A stretch of 64,000 nt of DNA from CTSoil-043 sp963821235 (GTDB lineage Bacteria; Chloroflexota; Limnocylindria; Limnocylindrales; CSP1-4): the NCBI GenBank assembly GCA_963821235.1, contig CAWGCS010000001.1, positions 1,736,001 through 1,800,000 of the forward strand, written 5' to 3'. Positions 25,521-33,857 of this stretch are shown piece by piece (position 1 is the first letter of the stretch; each line of letters starts with the position of its first letter). Both the position numbers and the translations under genes were made by a program. The notes under the pieces are model-generated. The model searched no databases and was not told the DNA's origin. It worked only from the letters and a program-made list of their open reading frames with translations.

Positions 25521-26483
25521 TCAGCCCCCGAGCTCGGAGAGGACGAGCGCCGCAGCCCCGAGGACGCCGGCGTGGGCCTCGTCCCGGGCCCGCCGCAGCT
25601 CGACGACACGGCCCTTCGGGAAGATGAAGGCGTAGCGATCGACGTAGGCCTGGACGTCCGCAAGGAAGAGGTCGGCCGCCGCGAGCGGGCCGCCGGCGAG
25701 CACCACGACGGTCGGGTTGTAGGCGTGGATCGCGGTCACGATCGTGGCACCCAGGTCCCGTACGAACTCGTCGAGGATCTCCCGGCAGACCCGGTCCCCG
25801 GCCCGGACGCCCTCGACGAGGGACTGGAAGGTCACGGAGGCGGCGTCGGCGCGGAACTGGTCCGCCAGGACCGAGGGGACCTTGCGGGTCAGGGCGTCGC
25901 GCAGCTTGCCGGCGACGGCCGCCGCCGAGACGAGCGTCTCCGCGCAGCCCCGGTTGCCGCACAGGCACAGCTTGCCGCCGGTGTGGATCGTGAAGTGGCC
26001 GACCGAGATGCCGTTGCCCAGGTTGGCCGTCTCCAGCGGGCGGCCGTTCATGACCACCCCGGACCCGACGCCCGTCCCCAGGGTGAGGCCGACGACGTTG
26101 TCGATCCCCCGCGCCACGCCGAAGCGCCACTCGGCGAGCGTGGCCGCCTCGCCGTCGTTGACGCAGCGGACCGGAATCCCGAGCTCGACCTCGAGCGTCT
26201 CGCGCAGGGCGAAGCCCTCGATGCCCAGCACCTTGCCGGGCAGGTAGCGCACGCCGAAGCTGCGCTCGACGATCCCTGGCAGGGCGATCCCGATGCCCAG
26301 GCAGCCAGGGCCCCGGGCGGCGAGGTGGCTGCGCACGTGGGCCCGGACGAGGGGCAGGATCTCGGCGAAGGAGGCCCGGGCGGTGTCGTCGATCGTCTCG
26401 CCGGAGACGTGCCCGTCGAGGTCGACGATGCCCGTCTTGGTCCGCGTGCCGCCGATGTCGACCCCGACGACGTACCCGTCCAC
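25521..26483 (-). CDS. ROK-family sugar kinase
   Basis: The 320-residue protein has the ROK ATP-binding start GVDIGGTRTKTGIVDL, the catalytic Asp in CVNDGEAATLAEW, GLTLGTGVGSGVV, and the zinc motif GHFTIHTGG with CLCGNRGCAE. There is no N-terminal helix-turn-helix, so it is a kinase (glucose, mannose or N-acetylhexosamine type), not a NagC-like repressor. The GTG start is preceded by TAGGAT at a six-base distance. That hexamer overlaps the stop codon of the FAD oxidoreductase gene. It works within the GntR-headed operon. Confidence 0.87.
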   Translation of the reverse strand: MDGYVVGVDIGGTRTKTGIVDLDGHVSGETIDDTARASFAEILPLVRAHVRSHLAARGPGCLGIGIALPGIVERSFGVRYLPGKVLGIEGFALRETLEVELGIPVRCVNDGEAATLAEWRFGVARGIDNVVGLTLGTGVGSGVVMNGRPLETANLGNGISVGHFTIHTGGKLCLCGNRGCAETLVSAAAVAGKLRDALTRKVPSVLADQFRADAASVTFQSLVEGVRAGDRVCREILDEFVRDLGATIVTAIHAYNPTVVVLAGGPLAAADLFLADVQAYVDRYAFIFPKGRVVELRRARDEAHAGVLGAAALVLSELGG

Positions 26484-26492
26484 CGACCGATC

Positions 26493-27845
26493 CTACGCCA
26501 CGCCCCCGACCGGCCGCGCCACGGCCGGCTCGAGGATCGCCCCGTCCAGGCGAAGCCGGTCGCGGAGCCGGTCGGGGGCAAGGTCGCGGGGGTCCAGCCC
26601 GTGCACCACGGCCAGCGCGGCCGCGGTCCCCGCCGCCTGGCCCATCGCCATGCACTGGGCCATGGAGCGGACGGCGGCATGGGCGTCGTGGGTGGCCGAG
26701 AAGCAGCGCCCGGCGACGAGGACGTTGGCCGCATCGCGGACGAGGAGCGTCCGGTAGGGGATCCCCACCGCCTGGCCGGCGGGAAGGTACTGCCAGCGGG
26801 TGTCCGCCCCGCCGTGGTGGTCCTCGATCGGCGCGCCGCACAGGCCGACCTGGTCGTCGAACTGGCGGGCGGCCAGGACGTCCTCCCCGGTGAGCCGGTA
26901 GTCGCCCTGGACGCGCCGCGTCTCGCGGACGCCGACCTGGGCGGAGAGCGAGGCGAGCGCGGCCCGCTCGTAGCCCGGGACCCGCTCGACGAGGAAGCGG
27001 ACGTACTCCAGGGCCTGGCGGCGCCCCTCGATCTCGCGGCGCGAGAGGAGCTCCGGGTCCGCGGCGTTCACGATCCGGCCGTCGCGCTCCTCGAAGGAGG
27101 CGAGTCGGGTCATGACCGTGGCGGTCATCCCCTCGACGGGCGTCACGTGATCCGACCCCTCGCGGCGCGGCAGGTCGTACTCGCCGGAAGCGGCTGCCTC
27201 GGCCATCCGGCGGTGGAGATCCTCCTTCGACAGGCGGCCGCGCCGGACGAGGTCGACGTTCGCGAGGCGGAACGTCGTGGTCAGAGTCTGGGCGGGCGCC
27301 AGCTCCCCGGCCTGCTCGTAGCCGAAGCCTGCGAAGACGCACAGGTCGGCGTCTCCGGAGGCGTCGACGAAGACCCGCCCGGCGATCCGGACGAGGCCGG
27401 CCTTCGTCGCCACGACGACCTCCTCCACCCGCCCGTCGCGGACGACGGCGCCCTGGACGAAGGCGTGGAGGAGGACCCGCACGCCCGACTCGGCCGCCAG
27501 CTGCTCCCAGACCACCTTGAGGTGCTCGGGGTGGTAGGTGATCCCGGTGCCGGCGCCGTGCGTGTTGGGGCGCTCCACGACGGGACCCAGCAGGCGCAGG
27601 CCGACGACGACGTCGTCGGAGATGCCGCCGACCACCTTCCAGGGCGCCTCGCCCGGCGTGTAGAAGCCGTAGAAGGTGTCGAGGACGGCGGTGCTGGTGC
27701 CGCCCAGGAAGGCCTGCTTCTCGATCAGGACGACCGATGCGCCGGCCCGGGCGGCGGCGATCGCGGCGGGCGACCCGGCCGACCCGGAGCCGACGACGAC
27801 GATGTCGGCGGAGGCCAGCAGGGGGAGGCGGTCGAGGTGCGGCAT
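26493..27845 (-). CDS. FAD-dependent oxidoreductase (FAD_oxidored family)
   Basis: The 450-residue flavoprotein begins with a dinucleotide-binding motif (ADIVVVGSGSAGSPAAIAAARAG then VVLIEK) and has VFVDASGDADLCVFAG and a C-terminal VLVAGRCFSATHDAHAAVRSM segment. This is the arrangement of PF12831 oxidoreductases found in sugar and uronate operons. Substrate unknown; oxidation of a sugar or polyol is likely from context. It overlaps the SDR gene by four bases and is followed by the kinase after nine bases. Confidence 0.83.
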   Translation of the reverse strand: MPHLDRLPLLASADIVVVGSGSAGSPAAIAAARAGASVVLIEKQAFLGGTSTAVLDTFYGFYTPGEAPWKVVGGISDDVVVGLRLLGPVVERPNTHGAGTGITYHPEHLKVVWEQLAAESGVRVLLHAFVQGAVVRDGRVEEVVVATKAGLVRIAGRVFVDASGDADLCVFAGFGYEQAGELAPAQTLTTTFRLANVDLVRRGRLSKEDLHRRMAEAAASGEYDLPRREGSDHVTPVEGMTATVMTRLASFEERDGRIVNAADPELLSRREIEGRRQALEYVRFLVERVPGYERAALASLSAQVGVRETRRVQGDYRLTGEDVLAARQFDDQVGLCGAPIEDHHGGADTRWQYLPAGQAVGIPYRTLLVRDAANVLVAGRCFSATHDAHAAVRSMAQCMAMGQAAGTAAALAVVHGLDPRDLAPDRLRDRLRLDGAILEPAVARPVGGVA

Positions 27846-28654
27846 CAGGGCTCCGGGGCGGCCTGGGTCACCGACCAGCCGCCGTCGATCGCCAGGATCT
27901 GGCCGGTCACGTGGCGCGACTCGTCGGCCAACAGGTAGACCGCCGCCAGGGCGACCTCGTCCGGGTCCAGGAAGCCACCGGCAAGCGGCTGCTTGCGGCG
28001 AGCGAAGGCGCTCGTTGCCGGGTCGGCGGCCGCCCGCGCCGACATCGGGGTGGCGACGAGCGCCGGAGCCAGGGCGTTGACGCGGATGCCGTGCGATGCG
28101 TAGGCGGCGGCCAGCGTCCTGGCCAGGGTCGCGATCGCGCCCTTCGCCGCCGCGTAGGCGTGGGTCGCGAAGAGCTCGGGCGCGGGGTGGAAGGCCAGGA
28201 TGCTCGACATCAGCAGGATCGAGCCGCGGCTCCCGGCGGGCGTCGGCGCCTGGGCGAGCATCCGCCGCAGGACGGCCCGTACCACGAGGACCTGGGTCGT
28301 GACGTTGAGGGCCATGGTCTGCTCCCAGCCCGCCAGGGTCAGCTCGTGGATCGGCCCGTCGCCGAAGCGCCGTCCCGAGCCGCCGGCCACGGCGAAGAGG
28401 CCGTCGAGGCGGCCGAAGCGGGCGACCGCCGCCGCCACGGCGGCCTCGACCTGCCCCTCGTCGGTCAGGTCCGCCGGCAGGAAGCCGGCTTCGGCACCGG
28501 ACGCGGCGAGCTCGGCCGCCAGGGCGGCGCAGTGCTCCGGCGTCCGCGAGGCCACGAAGACCCGGGCGTCCTCCCCGGCGAAGCGGCGGGCGGCCGCCGC
28601 GGCGATCCCGGTCGACCCGGTGACGAGCAGCGCCCGTCCGGCGAGGCGGCCCAT
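27845..28654 (-). CDS. Short-chain dehydrogenase/reductase
   Basis: The 269-residue SDR has the catalytic Ser in LLMSSILAF and YAAAK (Y-x3-K), the NAG-like AVAGGSG, and a PALVATPM segment. The cofactor motif reads LVTGSTGIAAAAA, one residue shorter than TGxxxGIG and with Ala in place of the last Gly, so cofactor binding may be unusual. ATG at 28654 is chosen, with GGAG upstream; a TTG at 28678 is open in frame. It lies between the SIS and FAD genes in the same operon. Confidence 0.82.
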   Translation of the reverse strand: MGRLAGRALLVTGSTGIAAAAARRFAGEDARVFVASRTPEHCAALAAELAASGAEAGFLPADLTDEGQVEAAVAAAVARFGRLDGLFAVAGGSGRRFGDGPIHELTLAGWEQTMALNVTTQVLVVRAVLRRMLAQAPTPAGSRGSILLMSSILAFHPAPELFATHAYAAAKGAIATLARTLAAAYASHGIRVNALAPALVATPMSARAAADPATSAFARRKQPLAGGFLDPDEVALAAVYLLADESRHVTGQILAIDGGWSVTQAAPEP

Positions 28655-28674
28655 GGCCCCCGGCTCCGCCGAGC

Positions 28675-29484
28675 TCAACGCCAGTCGGCGGGGACGGGGA
28701 TGGCCCCCTCGCCGTCGTAGGCCGGGCGGATGCGCCGGAAGTACTCGTCGTAGACCCGCTCCAGCTGCTCCTCGCCGGCCGTGCTCCCCACGAAGTGCGG
28801 CGAGGTGAGGACCACCGGCACGACGCCCCGCTCGACCAGCATCTCGGCCGTCAGGACCTTGATCGTGTCGACGACGGCGATCGCCCCGATCGAGGAGGAC
28901 GGGCCGACGCGGAAGGGGACGCCCGGGATCTCCACCACGGCGTCGCCGGCCGGCGAGCAGTTGTCGATCGTGACATCGGCGATCTCCATGAGCTTCCGGC
29001 CCGAGGGATGGCGCGAGGCCGTGGCCCGTCCGTGGTCGACCGACGTCACGGCGACGACCGGCAGGCCCATCTTCTTCGCGTAGAGGGCGACCTCGATGAC
29101 GACGCCGTTGATCCCGGTGCTGCTGAAGATCAGGAAGGCGTCCCCCGGGTGGACCTTGAACTGCTGGAGGATGACCCGCCCGAAGCCGTCGACCTTCTCG
29201 AGGAACATCGCCTGGCGGAGGCCGTTGGGGCCCACCACGCCGACGTGGTTGGAGATCGCCAGCTCGGCGATCGGATGGAACCCGGGGAAGCTGCCGATCC
29301 GGGGGAACATCTCCTCGGTGTTCATCCGGGAGTGGCCGGAGCCGAAGACGTGGACCAGGTGGTCGGCGGCGATCGACTGGGCGAAGATCGCGGCGGCCTG
29401 CTGGCAGGCCTCGAGCTGCGTGCTCCGGATCCTCTCGATCGTCTCGGCGGCCACGGCGAGCCAGCGCTCCCCGGCGTTCGGCAC
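28675..29484 (-). CDS. SIS-domain sugar isomerase-like protein
   Basis: The 269-residue protein carries a phosphosugar-binding SIS domain: HVFGSGHSRMNTEEMF, FLIFSSTGINGVVIEVALYA, GLPVVAVTS, and a C-terminal helix GEEQLERVYDEYFRRI. SIS proteins isomerise, deaminate or sense phosphosugars. The GTG start at 29484 follows AAGGAG. It is the first structural gene behind the GntR regulator, 20 bases away. Together with a ROK kinase this suggests an amino or keto sugar phosphate intermediate. Confidence 0.82.
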   Translation of the reverse strand: MPNAGERWLAVAAETIERIRSTQLEACQQAAAIFAQSIAADHLVHVFGSGHSRMNTEEMFPRIGSFPGFHPIAELAISNHVGVVGPNGLRQAMFLEKVDGFGRVILQQFKVHPGDAFLIFSSTGINGVVIEVALYAKKMGLPVVAVTSVDHGRATASRHPSGRKLMEIADVTIDNCSPAGDAVVEIPGVPFRVGPSSSIGAIAVVDTIKVLTAEMLVERGVVPVVLTSPHFVGSTAGEEQLERVYDEYFRRIRPAYDGEGAIPVPADWR

Positions 29485-29504
29485 GGCGGTTCTCCTTGCA
29501 GCGG

Positions 29505-30362
29505 TCAGGTGGCGGGGGCCGCGCGGCGCCGCCCCCGGGCCCGCGTCGGTCGGAGCGGCCGCGCCGCGGGGGTCGTGGGACGGAGGGCGGCGACGGACGG
29601 GGCGGACGGGGCGGACGGGATCGCCGCCCCCACGTCCACGGGGTGGAGCTCGTGGACGCGCCGCTGGAGGAGGAAGCGGGTCCGATCGCCGCGGAGGATG
29701 GCCTGGGTGTGCTCGACGTGGAGCCCGGTCGAATCGGTCGTGACGCGCCGGATCATGAGGGCGGGCGCGTTGCGCGGGACGCCCAGGAGGTGGGACTCGC
29801 GCGGGGTGAGGATCACCGGCTCGAGGGTCTCGACGGCCGTCTCGACCTCGCAGCCGAAGTCCTCGTGGAGGACCTGGTAGAGCGAGCGGCTGGCCAGATC
29901 GCGCGTCTCGAGGCCCGGGAAGCGAGCTGCCGGCAGGTTCGTCGTCTCGAGGATCAGCGCCTCGGCCTCGACGGCCCGTACCCGCTCGAGGCGGACGACC
30001 GGGTCGCCGGGCAGGATCCCGAGCTCGGCGGCGATCGCGCGGCCGGCCTCGGTGACGCTCAGGGCGAGGACCCGGGCGCCCAGCGTCATGCCCCGCGCCC
30101 GCAGGGCCTCGCCGTAGCTGAAGAAGCCGGCCAGGTCGGCCTGGACCCGCGGCCTGGTCACGAACGTGCCGCGGCCCTGGTGGCGCGAGACGAGGCCTCG
30201 CTCCTCCAGCTCGGCGAGCGCCTGGCGGAGCGTGGCCCGGCTCACCTTCAGGTCGCGGCACAGCTCGCGCTCCGGGGGGAGCCGATCGCCGGGTGCCCAC
30301 TCGCCGTCGTGGATGCGCGCCTCGGCGCGACTGGCGATGATCGCGTACAGCGGCTCGCGCAC
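29505..30362 (-). CDS. GntR-family regulator with UTRA effector domain
   Basis: The 285-residue regulator has an N-terminal winged helix (LPPERELCRDLKVSRATLRQ, then ALAELEERGLVSRHQGRGTF) and a UTRA ligand domain (LAGFFSYGEALRARG, VVRLERVRAVEAEALILETT, VETLEPVILTPRESHLLGV). HutC-type regulators bind a phosphosugar or similar effector. GTG at 30362 is the best start given where homology begins. The tail is Pro/Arg/Ala-rich. The operator-like site at 30434-30447 lies just upstream, so it likely represses its own seven-gene operon (regulator to MetE-like gene). Confidence 0.87.
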   Translation of the reverse strand: MREPLYAIIASRAEARIHDGEWAPGDRLPPERELCRDLKVSRATLRQALAELEERGLVSRHQGRGTFVTRPRVQADLAGFFSYGEALRARGMTLGARVLALSVTEAGRAIAAELGILPGDPVVRLERVRAVEAEALILETTNLPAARFPGLETRDLASRSLYQVLHEDFGCEVETAVETLEPVILTPRESHLLGVPRNAPALMIRRVTTDSTGLHVEHTQAILRGDRTRFLLQRRVHELHPVDVGAAIPSAPSAPSVAALRPTTPAARPLRPTRARGRRRAAPAT

Positions 30363-30433
30363 GGCGTGTGGATCTCCCTCGGCAGCCTGCCGGATGGGCG
30401 GCCCGGCGCGTCCATGGTAGCCGAATGCACCGA

Positions 30434-30447
30434 TTGGTACATACCAA
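30434..30447. promoter_or_regulatory. GntR/HutC-type operator
   Basis: TTGGTA-CA-TACCAA is a perfect 6-base inverted repeat 72 bases ahead of the GntR start. It has the GGT-N-ACC core seen in HutC-subfamily operators. The binding protein is inferred to be the adjacent regulator. Confidence 0.6.
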
Positions 30448-30533
30448 ATCAGCCTCGCGGCCGATCGGGCGCGCCAGATCAAGCGATCGGTGGACGGGAG
30501 TGCGGTCCGACCGCGGCGCGCGGCCAGCGCGGT

Positions 30534-31271
30534 TCAGCGGCCGGGCGCGCGCAAGTCGAGGGGAGCCGGCCGGGGAGCCCGGGCGGCGACCGGGAGGGCC
30601 GACGCGACCCGCCGCGCCTCCACGGAGATGACGACCCGGTAGGCCGTGAGGAAGACGACGAGGGCGCTCGCGGCGACGTAGCTCCACCAGGCCCAGGCGG
30701 TCCCGGTGTCGGTGCCGGAGAGGATGCCGTGGGCCGTTGCGCCCAGGAAGGACAGGAACGTCAGGTAGTGGATCAGGCGCCAGGCCCGCTGCCCGATCTG
30801 CCGCCGGAGGTGGAAGCTGGCGTAGACGATCGCGGTGAGGTAGAGGCCGACCTGCCCGACGCCGACCCACAGGGGCCGGTAGGGCGCCGCGAAGGGGACC
30901 ACGATCTCGGCGAGCGAGAACGGCACGCTCCCGTCGAGGGCGAGGAGGAAGGCGTGGACGCCAGCCAGCCCGAGCCCGATCGCGGAGAGGTCCTGGTGGA
31001 GGGCAAAGCTGACCGGCCGGTGGGCGATGGCGTCGAGGATCTTCGTCGACAGGAGCAGGCCGTAGACGACCGAGCCGGCGATCGCGAAGTACGACAGGAA
31101 GCCGATCAGGCGCGTGGCAACCCATGGCAGCCGGCTCGGCGCGACCTGGGTCAGCCGGAGCAGCGCGTCCGCGGCGGCGGGCAGGGTCGCCGCCAGGATG
31201 ATGGCGACGGCGACACCGAAGAGGGCCCAGCGGACGGGCCGGGTCCGGGGGTCGAGGCCGCGGTAGGTCAT
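30534..31271 (-). CDS. Ferric-reductase-like membrane heme protein
   Basis: The 245-residue protein has six or seven hydrophobic helices and two His pairs spaced as heme-b ligands: ALHQDLSAIGLGLAGVHAF and LIHYLTFLSFLGATAHG, each H-x12-H. This is the ferric reductase-like transmembrane fold (MsrQ/YedZ and NOX relatives) without the cytosolic FAD/NAD domains. It probably moves electrons across the membrane. It overlaps apbE by four bases. ApbE attaches FMN to partner proteins, so an extracytoplasmic flavin chain is plausible. No flavin-acceptor gene with a clear target motif is seen in this operon. Confidence 0.78.
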   Translation of the reverse strand: MTYRGLDPRTRPVRWALFGVAVAIILAATLPAAADALLRLTQVAPSRLPWVATRLIGFLSYFAIAGSVVYGLLLSTKILDAIAHRPVSFALHQDLSAIGLGLAGVHAFLLALDGSVPFSLAEIVVPFAAPYRPLWVGVGQVGLYLTAIVYASFHLRRQIGQRAWRLIHYLTFLSFLGATAHGILSGTDTGTAWAWWSYVAASALVVFLTAYRVVISVEARRVASALPVAARAPRPAPLDLRAPGR

Positions 31272-32287
31272 GCCAGGAAGGCCGTCGTCCGCGGGAGCGC
31301 CAGGACGCGCCCGTCGGCAAGGAGGAGGATTGCGCCGGCGACCCCGGCCCGGTCGAGGAAGTCCAGGCCGGCCACGGCCCCCAGGACGACGGCGCTCTTG
31401 GCATACGCCTCGGCGGCGGCGGCGGACCAGGCGATGACGGTGGCCTGGACAACGTCCGTGGCGGCGGGCCGGCGCGTCCGCGGGTCGATGAGGTGATGGG
31501 CCTCGGGCCCGAAGCGGTGGACGCTGGTCCCAGAGGTGGCGACGCCCCACGTCCGGCGGGCGACCGACGATGAGCCCGGTGCGTCGCCGAGAGCGATGAC
31601 GGCCAGCAGGTCGCCGGCGGCCCGCGGGTCCGCGACGCCGATCTCCCAGCGGTCGCCCGGCGCGACGCGGACGGCGACGTCGCCGTCCGCGTCGACCGCG
31701 GCTCCCGGATGGCCGGCCAGGAGGCGGAGGGCCCGGTCCGCGAGCCAGCCCTTGGCGACGCCGTCGAGGTCGAAGCGGGTTCCCGGCGCGCGATCCACGG
31801 CGTTCCGCCGATGGCCGATGGGGCGGATTCGCCAGGCGCGGTCAAGCGCATCTGCGTCCGCCGCGGCGCCCGGGCCGGTCTCGGCCGCGAGGCGCTCGGG
31901 CAGCAGGGTGACGTCGACCAGGCCGCCGGTCATGCGCGCCGCCTCCTTTGCCCAGGCGAGGGCCGCCGCCAGTGTAGGCCGGACGGGGACCGAGCGGCGA
32001 GGGTCGTCATTGAGGACCATCAGCGGGGAGGCGGGGTCATGGCGGGTCAGGAGCGCTGACCAGGCGTTGACGCGCCGAGCGACGCCTCGGGCGTCGCCCT
32101 CGCCGGACCGCTCGGCCGCCGCCGGCACCGCGAGGTGGATCGCCAGGCGGCCGCCCATGGCCCGCGAGGCGTGCGTGGTGTGGGCGAGGGTCGGCTGGGC
32201 CCGCACGGGCGCGGGCCGGCCGCGAGTGATCCCGCGCTCGCCGTCCCCGATCGCCCGGGTGGGCGCGCGCGTCGCTTCGGCGATCAC
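31268..32287 (-). CDS. apbE: FAD:protein FMN transferase
   Basis: The 339-residue protein matches ApbE flavin transferases: SRAMGGRLAIHL near the start, VNAWSALLTRHDPASPL, FDLDGVAKGWLADRAL, VDADGDVAVR, VATSGTSVHRF with HHLIDPRTRRPA, and a conserved AEAYAKSAVVLG. It transfers FMN from FAD to a Thr or Ser of a partner protein, normally outside the membrane. No signal peptide is obvious. The GTG start directly abuts the stop of the upstream small membrane protein; homology begins some 40 residues in, so a later start is possible. Confidence 0.85.
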   Translation of the reverse strand: MIAEATRAPTRAIGDGERGITRGRPAPVRAQPTLAHTTHASRAMGGRLAIHLAVPAAAERSGEGDARGVARRVNAWSALLTRHDPASPLMVLNDDPRRSVPVRPTLAAALAWAKEAARMTGGLVDVTLLPERLAAETGPGAAADADALDRAWRIRPIGHRRNAVDRAPGTRFDLDGVAKGWLADRALRLLAGHPGAAVDADGDVAVRVAPGDRWEIGVADPRAAGDLLAVIALGDAPGSSSVARRTWGVATSGTSVHRFGPEAHHLIDPRTRRPAATDVVQATVIAWSAAAAEAYAKSAVVLGAVAGLDFLDRAGVAGAILLLADGRVLALPRTTAFLA

Positions 32288-32680
32288 CTATGGCCTGCCG
32301 GACTGGCTGGTCACGACGGCCGGGCGCGGGCGCGGCGCCGGCGTCGCCACGGGCACGGCGAGGGTGGACGGCGGCGTGGTCGTGACGCCCGTCGGCGGCA
32401 GCTGGCCGGGCGGGAGGACCACGTAGCGGGTGACGTGGCGGACCGGCGTGACGTCGGCCGCGCCGCCCGACGCTGCCGCGACGGCGGTCGCCGAGGGCGT
32501 CGCCGCGCCGGCCGGCGTCGCCGAGCTGGCGATCAGGGCGACGAGCGCGGAGATGGTCGCCGCCCCCCCGGCGGCGAAGGCCAGCCGCATCGGTCGGGGA
32601 TCGGGTCGGCGACGGGGGGAGGAGCCGCGGTCGGGGGGCGGCGGCAGCGGCCGGCCGGGGCGCGGGGCGGGGGCGCTCAT
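32288..32680 (-). CDS. Small Pro-rich single-pass membrane protein
   Basis: The 130-residue protein has a Pro/Arg-rich cytosolic start, one hydrophobic helix (LAFAAGGAATISALVALIAS, residues about 33-52), and a Pro/Thr-rich outer part containing VTPVRHVTRYVVLPPGQLPP. That segment resembles VVVDTVYVLTPAPAAQPT of the protein encoded just upstream, so the two may be diverged paralogues. I do not recognise a family. It sits zero to one base from both neighbours, which argues that it is a real member of the apbE operon. Confidence 0.6.
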   Translation of the reverse strand: MSAPAPRPGRPLPPPPDRGSSPRRRPDPRPMRLAFAAGGAATISALVALIASSATPAGAATPSATAVAAASGGAADVTPVRHVTRYVVLPPGQLPPTGVTTTPPSTLAVPVATPAPRPRPAVVTSQSGRP

Positions 32681-32681
32681 C

Positions 32682-33017
32682 TCAGTCGTCGCCTCCGTTG
32701 CCCTCGTGACCCTCGTGGCTCTCGCCGCCCTCGTGCTCGCCCTCTTGCTCGCCGTCTTGGCGACCGGTCCAGGTGGGCTGGGCCGCTGGCGCCGGCGTCA
32801 GGACGTAGACGGTGTCGACGACGACCCGCTCACCGGTCGCCGGATCGGTGGTCGCGGCAGTCGTGGGCACTGCCGCGGCGGCGTCCGTGACCGGAGCGGT
32901 GGGGAGACCCGCGACCAGCACCGCGGCGGCGAAGGTGCCGGCTGCGGCGAGGGTGGCGACGGCGAGGCCGAGGCGGCTGGCGGCGGTCGGACGGCGCGGT
33001 CCGGGGGTGGGTTCCAT
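32682..33017 (-). CDS. Small membrane protein with acidic, His-rich tail
   Basis: The 111-residue protein has one hydrophobic segment (LAVATLAAAGTFAAAVLVAG, residues about 18-37), then ERVVVDTVYVLTPAPAAQPT, and a Glu/Gly/His-rich end (EGEHEGGESHEGHEGNGGDD) that could bind metal. GGAG precedes the ATG at 33017. It is the first gene of the apbE/ferric-reductase operon and diverges from a two-component system. The adjacent kinase also has an acidic, His-containing stretch in its sensor region (SEEHEAGESHAP), so metal sensing is a thought, not a finding. Confidence 0.6.
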   Translation of the reverse strand: MEPTPGPRRPTAASRLGLAVATLAAAGTFAAAVLVAGLPTAPVTDAAAAVPTTAATTDPATGERVVVDTVYVLTPAPAAQPTWTGRQDGEQEGEHEGGESHEGHEGNGGDD

Positions 33018-33095
33018 GGTGTGCTCCAGTGCTGCGGGCCGCGCGCCCGCGGGGGTTCGTGACGACGGAAGCATCGGGTCCGGGGATGAGCACGG

Positions 33096-33124
33096 CCTGT
33101 GCCCGGGATGTGCGTTCTCACAGG
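33096..33124. promoter_or_regulatory. Possible response-regulator site between divergent operons
   Basis: TGTGC occurs twice, at 33098 and 33109, exactly 11 bases apart, the spacing of OmpR-type direct-repeat sites. The same stretch is enclosed by CCTGTG and CACAGG. It lies in the 159-base gap between the small membrane protein gene and the response regulator gene. Confidence 0.3.
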
Positions 33125-33176
33125 AAGGCCCTCCGGCCGTTGACGGGCCGACCTCACGCGGCGAGGATGGCCGGCG

Positions 33177-33857
33177 ATGCGGATCCTCGTCGTCGAAGAT
33201 GAGCCCCGGATGGGCGAGCTGATCCGGCGCGTCCTCGTCGCGGAGCACCACGCGGTCGACGTCGCGCCGGACGGCGTGAGCGCGCTCGCCCATGCCGCCG
33301 GCGGCGAGCCGTACGACGTCCTGGTCTTGGACCGCATGCTGCCCGACCTGGAGGGCCTCGAGCTCCTGCGCCTCCTGCGGGCGCGCGGCGTGGCGACGCC
33401 GGCCCTCATGCTGACGGCCCTGGGCGGCGTCGACGAGCGGGTCGCCGGCCTCGACGCCGGGGCGGACGACTACCTCGGCAAGCCCTTCGCGTTCTCCGAG
33501 CTCCTCGCCCGCGTGCGGGCCCTCGGACGGCGGCCCGCGGCGAGCGCGCCGGGGCCGCTGGTCGCGGGGGACCTGGAGCTCGACCAGGAGCGCCACGTGG
33601 CCCGGGTCGGCGGGCGCTCGGTCGACCTCTCGGCCCGCGAGTTCGCCCTCCTTGCCTATCTCATCCGCCACGAGGGCCGCGTCGTGACCCGCCAGCAGGT
33701 CCTCGACGCCGTCTGGGGCGCCGAGCCGGACGTCTACTCCAACGTCGTCGACCTCTACGTGAGCTACGTCCGGCGCAAGCTGGCGGAGCTCGGCCGGGAG
33801 CGGCTGCTGCGGACCGTCCGCGGCGTCGGGTACGCCCTGCGGGTCGACCCCGCGTGA
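33177..33857 (+). CDS. OmpR-family response regulator
   Basis: The 226-residue regulator has a receiver domain (acidic pair in VVEDEP, phosphoacceptor Asp52 in LVLDRMLPD, Lys in YLGKPF) and an OmpR-type winged helix (VDLSAREFALLAYLIRHEGR, then VYSNVVDLYVSYVRRKL and VRGVGYAL). It overlaps the kinase gene by four bases (GTGA). It likely controls the divergent apbE/ferric-reductase operon. Confidence 0.93.
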   Translation: MRILVVEDEPRMGELIRRVLVAEHHAVDVAPDGVSALAHAAGGEPYDVLVLDRMLPDLEGLELLRLLRARGVATPALMLTALGGVDERVAGLDAGADDYLGKPFAFSELLARVRALGRRPAASAPGPLVAGDLELDQERHVARVGGRSVDLSAREFALLAYLIRHEGRVVTRQQVLDAVWGAEPDVYSNVVDLYVSYVRRKLAELGRERLLRTVRGVGYALRVDPA

